Below the pieces are notes generated by a model, which saw only the letters and a list, made by a program, of their open reading frames with translations, was not told the DNA's origin and made no database searches. A stretch of DNA of 64,000 nt from Ostrinia nubilalis (lineage: Eukaryota; Arthropoda; Insecta; Lepidoptera; Crambidae), in NCBI RefSeq assembly GCF_963855985.1, contig NC_087095.1:10054001-10118000 (forward strand). The letters run 5' to 3'. The translations under genes were made by a program, and so were the position numbers. This document shows positions 10,225-22,100 of the stretch, piece by piece. Numbering within the stretch: position 1 is the stretch's first letter; each line of letters opens with the position of its first letter.

Positions 10225-13200
10225 AATGTGCAGATTATATTGATAAGATATAGTATAACAAGAAAATCTGTATTTACCGCTTTACACTTGCTGTTTGTTA
10301 GATAGAGAATATATTTCTTAATGATACTTAAAAGCTCTATTTAGTTTTTCCTAGACGCTTGAAATGTTTTACCTACCTACCCATTCATCTTTCACTGTTA
10401 AAATATATCGTAAACCATTTTATTTGTTATAATCAATCAAACTCCTTTGATGAATAGAGTGTGTATTTCGTTAAACATACATTACCTACCTACTTATTAT
10501 GCTGGAAACCTTTCCTCATCTGTTAAAGGTTGCACCAAAGCTTAATCACCATTAGCTATTCATCAGTCTAGAACGCTAGACAATACTCTGTAAGATTTCG
10601 TACTACCTTTTGGAGTTACTAAGCATTGATCATATTCCCAACATTATTTTCCTTCCATAAAATTACGTAAGATCTTACTTGGCTACATTCAAACTCTAGA
10701 AAGGAAATTAAACTAGACCCAAAAGATACGACAATGCTTTTGCGAAACACTTTAAATTACTCGATAACACTAACTTTATTTAATTTCCTGTTAAAGTCTA
10801 AAACTTTGTGTTTCAAGTACATTTTAGAACAGGATTGATTAAACTACTTGAGATAAAATTTTACACAAGTAAGGAGTAGACCTGTCGAGTTTTCTTAATC
10901 TTCGTCGGTGGGAGTAGAACTCCAACGAGGTCTTATTAATTTATGCAAAGACGCCTACGGAACAAATAACACAACTTCCAAAGGATCGCCTTTTAGCTGA
11001 TTTCTAACAAGTGCCGTAAGGAAATACATTGTTTTAATGTTATATTGTTCCACTGAAATTATAGGGAATGTTATCCTATGTTGTTCATAATTCTCAAGAA
11101 TTAAGTATCAGAGCCCACAAAATGATATAATCATCTGCCCACCATTGTTACACGACGATTAAAAATTCGACTTCTTGGAAACAAACGTCAGTAGGTACGA
11201 TGAGTATTATTCATTGGTGTTATATTGATTTTGAATTGAATAATTTTTTATTGCCTTACTCCTTAGCAAGTTCAGCCAAAACTGAAATTGTATTCGAGTG
11301 TCAAACTCATACTTTACTATCATCACACATGACCAAAATACGTTGTGGTCATGCCCTCAAATACTAATAAGTAACTTGTTAAGATCAGCAGTCATTGAAA
11401 CGCCGCGGAAACATCTTCGCGTGCGACACACATTCCACGCTCCGCGTTTCCGAGCATAAAGCAGGGCAATTTACCTTTAATGGTGACCGTGTAGACCTTT
11501 TTCCCGATATATTTCACGAAATCCCAACTTTTTATGAGAAGTGAAATACACGACACGAGGGTTAACGCAGTTTTCATTACTTTTTACCTCATAATAACCA
11601 TAATGCTCAGTGAGCCAATTCCGAGTTGATAATCCGGGATTGGTGTAATGAGCCAAATGTTATCCAGAGCGGATTAGCCCCCACTCGCACGGTGTTACGA
11701 TTTAACCCCGTTTCTTTTCACTTCCGTTCATTTTCATGCCCTTTTAGACGCCAAAAGCCACGCAGTTAAACAAGAGAATTAAATTCGGTTAACTTACCGG
11801 TAAGGTCACGTTTGTACTTTAAACGGTGTTACGTCCTGTTTATATAAAATTGGTGGACAAACAAATGGTACAGGCGCGTTTAGATAATTTTAAATACATT
11901 TTACAACGCGACGTTCCTGTTATTTCAGACCGTAGTATTAGTCTAATGAAATGACTTTATAATGGAAAAAACTTGTTTCTTTACAACTATCAGAAATACA
12001 ACTACGAGTTCACCAGCACACAAAAAGTATACATCAATTATGTTTACCAAAAAAAGCAGTTAAAATCAGATTTATCTTTTACGAAAAAGATTGAAGACGT
12101 GACAAACTTCTGATAATACGGGTTATGTACGACAAAGACTAATAGGAAGTTTCTAAAGCTATCCGACTTAAGAAACACTAACGTTGCTAAGTGACTGATG
12201 CACCCCTCGGGGCTAACCGACATCAAAACCACATTTAGACACTTGTTGAAATCAACTTTAACTTGTTTCTATATACATATATCATTCCAATGTTTGACTG
12301 TGTTTCTTACGCTTACGCATTCATGGTGAATGGATGAATCTTTGGCTAACTTAAAATTTTTGTTTCTACATTTACTTAATTTATTATTGACATAGAATTT
12401 GGGGATAAATAAGGAGTAATGTAACTTCTTAAGTTTGACCAGAACTCATTGAAGCACTCATGGGTATTGGGTATGCCACTGATTTTCTATCCATAAAAAA
12501 ACCACCTTCGAAGTTGGCAATACCTACCACTGAAAAGTCTGTAGGTGAAAAAAAAAATTTACTGGCTTAAAATAAATCATGGCCTAGAGCCAACATAATT
12601 ATAAAATAAAAAAAAGCAAACATCATTGATTTTTCCGGCTATTTTGGTTTCTAATATAGGGATTAACGTATTCTTAACTAACCAAATTACTTTTCCAAGT
12701 TATCAAAGTTAGTTGCATACTATTTATAGACTGGCATTTGAAACCATTTGTTTGTGTAATTGTTGTTTGAAAAGTACGAGTCACAAGGTCATTATAATCC
12801 GATTAACTTGTAGAAACAGAGTTTAGTTCAGCTATTGGAGTGAAATTTCATCTCTGTAACTATCATAGTAATAACTTGCTGTCATTATAGCAATTAAGCT
12901 GGCCTCTAACTAGAGTGGGCGGTTCCGAATATGCTAACAAAGCATTTTGGTATCTACATGCATAATTTCATTAAACTACGAGGTCAATAGATTGTCTATT
13001 CTGACAAATCTTTGAACTGGAGGCAAAGATTTTCTTCAATAGTGATTCAGTAAATATTTAGGTAATTTAATAGTCATGTTCACTAACCACAATAGAAAAG
13101 CATACCTGTAGCGCATTAGACAACGCATTGCGGCCTTTTAGGCCTACAAAATTCCAGCACGTCTCCGAAGAATACATAAAACATGTGGAATCGGCATATC

Positions 13201-14981
13201 AAATTATATCTTACCTGGATTTTCTGAGGCGACGTCAGCAGCATAATTCTCACGACAGAAGATAAGTGTTCAGAATTCCAAACAATATTCCTAATTTTCA
13301 AAATTAAGAAGGTAATTTTATCAACCTTACTCACTTTAGTTATACTCAAACAATGAATTTTTAAAAACAACACTACGAAAACTACTCCTGTGTTGCAAGA
13401 GTCAAAAATGGGGATGAAAGCTAACCAGGCTTATTACTGAACACACTTTTTTTAATTTAAAGTTACTTATATTACCTTTTTCTAAACCATTTTCTACATT
13501 TTTTTAGTTTGATAGAACATTAACCTAACTTAAGATGTAGCTTGACCTCTCCTGGACGGAGACCACTGCTTGAGGGCAATTATCAGCTAGACTGAACAGA
13601 AACAGCGCAAGAAATAGAGTCGCATGGACCTATGTACTTTAATGATGACCTAATAACTGTAACTAAAGTAGATCTTATATAGGTCTCAATTTAAAAAGAT
13701 CCTTTACTAACGCATCACAAAACTAGCTCCACCTTACATTAGGATCATTATTTGCTTGGTTACACTGTAGAGGAATTCCTGCAGCTATATTTTTATCCTA
13801 AATGGCGTTATAATATATGGTGCACGTTTCTTTGGTCCCAGGGCACAAAAGGCAAGTGCTATTGAACGGGGGAATGCAAGCCTCGTTCTGGGCACCTTGC
13901 CACACGAACGCGAATTTTCCGAGTTACATCCTACCTATTTGTACACGCATAGATATTTTCTTTATTTCTAAGCGTTTCGTTCCGCTTTTCAGCTAATGTA
14001 TTTCTGATTTCGTTCCTATATTTACTTCGAAGCTTTAGCTCTTAGATTTTCTTGTTGCACAAGCAAGTTGTAGCTGGGAATTTTGAATTTTCTTGATGCG
14101 ACAGTTTTCGTGACCAAGTTTTTTAGATCTAGTGTAACAAAATCTGTATGGTGAATGTTTGAAACATGTAACTTAATATTGAATAATAAAAAAAATCCCG
14201 CTACATCGATACGGATTGACACGCCTGTCAGCTAAATTTTTTATAAATATCTCTTATGGTCGAAATTATAATGTTACAGATACAATAGAAACGTCAGAAA
14301 TTTCAATATTTATAATCACCCTGTTTATTACAACCGTTCGGACTCTGAGCCGTTGCGGGTCGCCAGTCCGTTGTATTATGTCCTTAGTCGCATACATTTC
14401 CACACAATTGCAATTGACAGATCCTTTGAGTATCAAACAAGTAGATGGGAATCTAATTACATAGCCATGTTTATTCAATTACGATATCCTTTGCAAATGA
14501 CAGTACATATTTAATTACTGGGAAAATTAAAAACCATTTCAGTCAAAAATTATTTATTTTTTACGGAAAGCGACAGTGGTCCGCATACAACTGTTAGTTG
14601 ACACTAAAATATACAAACAATTTATTTATACGCACAGCTTTTATTTATTTATTAAAATAAACGTAAACTACAAATTGCACTATTTATTACCCGATATTCA
14701 ATCGCATTTATATATTTTTTCTTATTAAGCAGATTACTTAAAAATAATGATATGGAAATATATTTAACAATATCTTTAAAAAATATAGAAGAACGTTCCA
14801 GGAAGCATAGCTAGGATTATCAAAAATAATGTATAGGGACTTAACATAGCTTTTCCATTATCGTGTTTAAGTGAATGAAATCTCGTAAAGAGAATCTTTA
14901 GTCAAAATAATAATACTGTAGAGTAGACAACATGGAAGAGAGCTATGTAGGACCTTGATATGTTACTTCTTTTAAGGATTT
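10225..14981. other. Noncoding DNA, no gene recognised
   Basis: A long AT-rich stretch downstream of the Ig gene. An open frame at 11392-11577 (minus) begins with a hydrophobic run but has no domain or homologous pattern I recognise. A group of TAATCC/GGATTA sites occurs at about 11620-11690. Confidence 0.45.
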
Positions 14982-15175
14982 TGGTGGTCGCTTGGCCTAG
15001 TGGTTAGCGTCAACTGTGGTAACAGATTCGAATTCCGCAGGTAGCGAATGTTTGTGATGAACACTAGCATTCAATTGTATAGGTACCCATGGAGTCTCAT
15101 AGTACCTACTTCTACATTGTACAAGTTCTGCCTAGTTTGGGACTAGGTATTTGGATCAATTTATTTATTATTACA
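14982..15175 (+). mobile_element. tRNA-derived SINE
   Basis: The head has a good pol III A box (TTGGCCTAGTGGTTAGCG) and B box (AGATTCGAATTCC) about 30 bases apart, and the element ends in a TTTATTTATTATTA tail. The 3' half contains CTAGTTTGGGACTAGG, which is shared in reverse orientation with the SINE tails at 4266 and 18267. A GATTT target duplication flanks it (14977-14981 and 15176-15180). About 194 bp. Confidence 0.8.
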
Positions 15176-15181
15176 GATTTA

Positions 15182-16074
15182 GTCGTGTGTTTGCAATTTT
15201 TATACTTGAGGACTTGCACATCAAGCTTAACACGGTGGCAGCTTGCGTAGTTATAATAAGCGCGATTTTCCCACAAAAATGAGTAGCCGGATGTGCTTCC
15301 GAATGTACGAAGCTAGTTTAATGTTGATAGTTCATAATAGTAAGAACTCATGGTTCCCTCATCATATTGCTTCTGTAATTGACAATTGCTGATGGGTTTT
15401 ACTTAGACCTACACAGAAACAATAATGTAATAATTAAGCATTTATAACACTAACTTTTCTTTTAGCCGTAATATTTACAAGCATTTACATGAAACTCAGT
15501 CTATATTTATTAATACTTTTAATTTAGTCTAAATAATATCTACAATTTAAATTACTACAGTAACTTTGGTAAATTTACATTTATTCGAGATCTAGTAGAT
15601 ATGTTGCGTCAGTTATTATACAAAATTTTGACTAGTTTTGACCAAACGTTTACCGCTACACATTATTTATTTAATCAAGTAACAATATTTTAATTAACTT
15701 TCGTAATTCTATAATAATTTTCTATGTTTTCAGTACTATGTTATCTTTTACATCCCACACTGAAACCTCGCAAAGTTAATGATAATATTATGAAAATATA
15801 ATTTAACGAATTTATACCATCCTGACTCGTTCAGTGTTTTAATCTCACGTAATGTTTTATTAAAACGACTTTAATATTTACTCATCGCAATAAAATTAAA
15901 CCTATAGCTCTTTTACTAGTAAATATATCGATTCATCGAACTTAATGTGTAAATAATAGACGGGACTTTAAAATATATGTTTCAGTATGAGACCAACATC
16001 AAAGCGTCGTTTTCAGAGGTGATTGTACAGGGAGGTGTAATTAATTCATTTTCTTAGTTGCTCAAAGCGAAATA
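15182..16074 (-). other. Probable 3' UTR and downstream DNA of the Ig gene
   Basis: AT-rich sequence following the stop codon at 16075-16077 on the minus strand. No coding signal. It must contain the cleavage site unless a further 3' UTR exon exists. The nearest good AATAAA is at 15856-15861; others lie further downstream. Confidence 0.4.
15856..15861 (-). promoter_or_regulatory. Candidate polyadenylation signal
   Basis: AATAAA on the minus strand, about 215 bases past the stop codon of the Ig gene. In AT-rich DNA such hexamers are frequent, so this is only a candidate. Confidence 0.25.
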
Positions 16075-16181
16075 TCAGCCCCGAGATGTTGCTATCTTGA
16101 TTAAAATGACTAATGAGTACAAAAATCCGTTACAGAGATGATCCTTGGAGCCCGCTCCGTTGTAATCTTGTAACCTGAAAT
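16075..16181 (-). CDS. Ig gene exon 9: GPI-anchor signal and stop
   Basis: Acceptor ATGTTTTCAG. Encodes FRLQDYNGAGSKDHLCNGF, then the hydrophobic LYSLVILIKIA, a short polar end and TGA. Small residues (NGAGS) before a spacer and hydrophobic tail fit a GPI omega-site signal. A second AG seven bases inside the exon would shift to another frame that lacks the hydrophobic tail, so I prefer the first. Confidence 0.78.
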
Positions 16182-19100
16182 CTGAAAACATTTTGTTAAT
16201 TACTTGTGAGTTTTTAATTTTTTTTTGCTCGAAGCAAAATACAAAGGCAACAGGTAATTTTTCAGATAACTTTGTTACGAATGATATACAGGATTTATAC
16301 GCACAAAAGGTTTGAAATTAAAATCTGATACGAATGCCTTTAACGACATTTTAATTTGGAGTGAATTTCTTTCCCGTCTCATATCCCCTTACTGGCTCGA
16401 AACCACTTATACTTTTCTGCCACTTTCCGCAGTTCTACACCGGTTTTGAGCTTACACGCGACATCTTTATGCCCTTGTAAATGGTACCAATCCAAAAAAT
16501 ATCTCAGACAAACCCGTTACTTATTTTTCTCAAACATTCTTTTCATAACTGACTTAATAGCTTCTTCCAATGGTACAAACTCAGAATAGATGACATGTAC
16601 GTGATCCGTTAAGAAGAAATATCAAATCTTAAAGTTAACACGCACCTTGTGTACCGAATGGAGTACTTTGCGATGATTTGTCAGCCATCACGTTCATCCT
16701 CTGAACAACTGTCAAGAATAAGGTTTTATTGAATTTCAACACTAAATTACATTACTTCCGAAACAAGTAGGTACTAGAACTATAATGGAACTCACCGTTT
16801 TTGTTTTCCAAGGCTGGTGGTGACATTGCTGAAATAAAACAACATTGTTGAGACTAGTGTCTTAAGTAAAGTTTTCTAATAACAATAGTAACTTGGTTAT
16901 TATTTTTTGCTTGAACATGCGATAGAGACTGCTTCATGAAGTAAATATATTCGGAGGTTAGTTAAAACGTACCTATCTAGATTTAATTAACACATTTTAT
17001 GAACTTCACGAAAACATAGAAGTTGAACCCTAAATTACTGAATACCCTTAATATCTACTTGGCTACATATTTCCGACCCATTATTAAAACCAGAGATACC
17101 TAACTCAACTCAACAATTTAGGAGTATACATATACAGAGTCCCCTTGAAATCTGTATAAGTATTTCTTTATTTTAAATTCGGTAATTTATATTAGATTGG
17201 TTTTACTGAAGCATTTTGACTCACGGTATAGTTTGATGGTGCCCTCGGTGTCACCCAGCGAGTTTTTGGAGACGCACTTGTAGGCGCCGTAGTCCGTAGT
17301 GGTGATCCTGCGGATGGCCAGCCGCAGCATGGAACGGTACGAGCTGTCCACCTTCTGCGGCTCGAGACCGCCTCCTGGACAAAAGGGGGCTTACTGATAA
17401 TAACTTAACATAAATATTACAGCCAAAACTACTCTCTCTCTCTCTCTCGTCGGTCAAAGGAAGTTGTAAGAAAGAAAAACACCTATCTGATTTACTATCG
17501 ACTATACCTACAAAACATAGCAACTCTAAAAGCTATGTTTAAAGGTACTAATGCACAGCTACATGAAATACGTGACAACGCAGGATTGTAGGTGAAACGT
17601 ACTTTGGACGTAGGAGAAGCCACAAATAAACCATGAAAAATAATCTGCTCCACGCAAATGTTTAAGTTACTTTGTTTGAAAATACCGGTATAATTTATTG
17701 ATGGGATTTAGACATTGTAACAGATATACTTTTACTTGTAAGTATCTATGCTTATATTATTAACACTGATTCTAAATTACACCACAGCTCGGAGGAGTCA
17801 ATATCTTGTAGCCTTATCAATTTAGTTACAAGTAGGTATATTTAATTAATTTAAGAAAACTAACTTACCTAGATCTAATTAAATGAAAGTACCTATATTA
17901 TTAAGAACAAAGTGCTCCAGTCTCCATAGCTCAAACTAGAAGACCAAAAACAAAAAATCCCTAAATTAAATCAGATGCTCACGTCAATTAGTCCCAATAC
18001 TATCAGTAGCCCGAAATGACATGCCCAGTGATGTCCTGATAAGTTTGACAATAACACCGACCCGCATAGGACGATAAACATCTGCATAGTCCTCTGAGGA
18101 ATCACTAATCGCAGTAAAAAACTAAAATAATGTCACTCACTTTCACTTTGTATCGATTGAATGAACATTTTCTAAGCATTAAGTACGTGTATGGCAATAT
18201 CTGATAATAAATGTTTTCAATTCAATATATTTTTCAATAATTCAGAACAAAAATGCTAGACATAAGTTTTTTTTTTTTTTTTTTTTTAATAAATAAATAA
18301 ATAAATAAATCTTTGGACAATTTCACACAGCGCCAGCTAGCCCCAAAGTAAGCAACTTAATGCTTGTGTTATGGGTGCTAGCTTAACGGATATACTACTT
18401 ATATACTTTTTTTTTTTTTAAATACATAAATATTATACATAGTCACACCCAGACCCGTCACAGAAATTAAAATTCATCATTTCAATTTCTGCCCGGCCGG
18501 GAATCGAACCCGGGACCTCTCGGCATAGTAGTCCGTTCTGAACCACTACACCAAACGGCCGAATAAGTATTTACTATTTATTTATTAGTAGAGATATAAA
18601 TTACAAAGAAATTACAGAGAAAATGGGAAAAGCGCGAATTATTCTGAGGCCAGAGAAACTGGGACATTACTTTGCACCTGAAATGGACGTAAAGTAACAT
18701 AACTTGCAATAACGTTCAACGTAAATTTTATACTAATTTTATGCATAACAATGTTTTAAGCGAATTTATGAAGAAAAAGATAGCTTGAAAACTTTCAGTG
18801 CATTTAGAGAGTAATATTTATCGGTATAGATTTCATTTCCTTACTTCAATTCTCCAAAGTTTAACTTTGGACCGTAGATAAATTATCACGAATTTGAATA
18901 TTTTTATTACATATCATTTTTAGGGTTCCGTACCTCAAAAGGAAAAAACGGAACCCTTATAGGATCACTTTGTTGTCCGTCCGTCCGTCTGTCAAGACCC
19001 TTTATCTCAAGAACGCGTGAACGTATCAAGCTGAAATTCACATGAAATACTCAGGTCTATTGTCCCTTTAAGCTGTGAAAATATCAAACTTCTAAGGCAA

Positions 19101-22100
19101 GCCAATCAAAAGATACAGCCGATTATGTCGATATTTTCAACAAATTTTCGACACTCGCAAAGGAATCAAAACCTACAGGATACTTCCCGTAAACTCAGAA
19201 TCTTGAAATTTGGCATAAAGCATTGTCATATAATGCAAATATAGGAAAAATTGCGAAAATTACATTTTTTTAGTTATATAATATAATAAAAATATTTTAA
19301 TAAAATTAAACTTACTACCTTATTTCTCACGAACGAATAAAGGTATCAAATTGAAATTTATACCAAATACCTAGATCTATTGTCCCTTTAAGAAGTAAAA
19401 AAACCAAACTTCTAAGTTAACGCGATCAAAAGATACAGCAGTTTATACACCTTAGACGAATTTCCGTCACACGCTAGGGAATCAAAACCTACAAGGTACT
19501 TCCTGTGAACTCAGAATCTTGAAATTCGGGACGAAGCAACGTTATATAGTACAGATAAAGGAAAAATTGCGAAAATGATAAATTTGAAGTTATATAAAAT
19601 TTAAAATATTATTTTTGCTTACATGACATAAAATATTTTTTTAATAATTATAAACTTACTACCTACCCTTTTTCACATGAACGCGTAGAGATATTAAAGT
19701 TGAAATTCATATCAAACACTTCTTAAATCTAATTGCCTCTAAACTGTGAGAAATTCTAAATCAACGCAAAAATTCAAAACGCTGAGGTAGGTACCTACCT
19801 ATAATGCAAATATAGGAAAAATAAATAAATAAAAAATAATCATACCGCATATTTTGAAATTCGCCACTACTCGCAACGGAATCAAGTAAGTAATTTGATT
19901 TAATACGTCATAAATTGTAAACCGCTACGTTTGTACGGCGGAACCCTCGGTGTGCGAGCCCGACTCGCACTTGGCCGGTTTTTTGTTAACGGAACGAAAT
20001 TGAAATATTTTACTTCTACATACTGTATACTGCGTTCCAACACGCATATTACTTACTTAAAATTATAACATTTTTACTTAGTGGCCCATTTTTGGGCTGA
20101 TCATTAAAAGGAGAAAATATGAAATAGTATATGTAAGGTATTTTTTAAATATTAGTTATCGTTGTCGATAAACTTTTGTTCAACGATCATAGTTTAACGT
20201 GTGTCGAACACGCAACTGCTTACTTCCTTGACGGCTCATTTTATAACGAAGTTCATAGTACACAAAATAATTTTCCTTTTGCCTTTGAACTTTATATGTT
20301 ACGCTGGTTATAAGAACGGCATTTCTTGCTCTATTTCATTGTGTTTTGATACTCAGTTACTTTAGCTGAGTTATTCTCAAATACCCTTGATAAAATAGGC
20401 GTCGCATTACTTTTCAATATAAATAAATAGTAAAGATAAAGAATTTAAAAGATATAAAAGATGTAAAAGTGAGTGATAAAGAATGTAAAAGTGCTTTTTT
20501 TAAGCCTATTTACAGAAATAAATGAGTTTTATTGAGTTTTATTTTATAGTTTTTAATTGTATCTTCAAGATGACCCCGAATTTGTACCAAATTAGGTTTG
20601 CTTAAGTCTTGCTAAGTTTCCCACGCTTCTCCGGCCTATAAGTTCATAATAAACAGTGACGTAAATTGAAGTAAAACCCCGACTGAATATTCAATTGTTA
20701 CCATCATGACTTGAAAGCTTCTACTACGGTTGAAGTTCAAACAGTTAGGAAAAAATTCTAGTAGTAGATTTAGGGTGGATTCGACCAAACAAGAGTAAAT
20801 ATTAATCTCAGAATAAACTTGTCTTTTTGACATATTATTAATTCCCATACTGAAACTGTCAATATGCCAGTTATACCAGGAGTTATTCTCGGATAAAAGT
20901 TTGGTCGAATCGGGCCTTAGACTGATATATTAGTGGAATTATCACATATTTATTACTTCATTTAAGGTCGACTAAATGACGTGCGGGCTTAGTATCTATA
21001 AGATCAAAATTAATCGATTGAATTAGTCATTTTGTGGTAGGCGGTGGTACCTATTTGTAACTAGTCTAATAAATTGGTCTAGAAAATAAATATTACCTAC
21101 TAAAGTATTGTAGGTAAGTTATGCCAGTCGCAAGGATATAAAATAAGAAAAAACCGGCCAAGTGCGTGTCGGACTCACGCACAAAGGGTTCCGTACCATT
21201 GATTTATGAAATTAAAATCATTTTTTTTAATTTAAGTTATTTGTATGAAAGATTACGCGGTAATAAGCGGTTTACGATTTACGAGGTATTAAAAAAAACT
21301 ACTTACTAGATCTCGTTCAAAACAATTTTCGTTGGTAGTTTTTTATAGTAATGTATATCACATGTTTTTTTTAGATTTTTAATTTTCTTATTTTAGAAGT
21401 TAGAGGGGGGGACCAACTTTTTTCCACTTTGGAAGCGTCTGTCACACAAACTATTCGGTTTAGAAAAAAATATTTTAGAAACCTCGATATCATTTTTGAA
21501 GACCTATCCATAGATACGCCACACGTATGTGTTTGATGAAAAAAAAATTTTTGAGTTTCAGTTCTAAGTATGGGGAGCCCCCAATATTTATTATTATTTT
21601 TTTATTTTTGCATCAAAATCTTAATGCGGTTCACATAATACATCTACTTACCAAGTTTCAACAGTATAGCTCTTATAGTTTCGGAAAAAAATGGCTGTGA
21701 CATACGGACGGACGGACAGACAGACATGACGAATCTATAAGGGTTCCGTTTTTTGCCATTTGGCTACGGAACCCTAAAAAGTTAACTAATAGTATTGGAC
21801 TTGGAATGTTCACAATCTAAAATTCAGAACAAATTATTATTAGTAAGTGGGCTCATAAAAAGAACTTTTTTTTATTCATAACAAGGCATTATTGGACACA
21901 ATCGCTACTGGTGTTAAGTGGGATGCAGTCTAGGATGATATATATCTGCCCTGTAATTGCCTATTCACTCTCGCCTTGAAAAGGCCCGGATTATAGTCTT
22001 CGGGAAAGACAGCAGCAGGCAGCGAATTCCAGCCCCTAGTTGTTTGCATTATAAAAGAGTCATCGAACATTATTTGAGTTTCCTCCAATCTTACACTATG

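Noticed and set aside
11392..11577. Open frame with a signal-peptide-like start (MKTALTLVSCISLLI)
   Set aside because: Only 61 codons, no conserved pattern, no in-phase exons nearby. Chance is more likely.
18490..18562. tRNA gene on the minus strand
   Set aside because: A and B boxes are present, but the acceptor arm does not pair and the sequence runs straight into a SINE body and tail. It is a SINE head.
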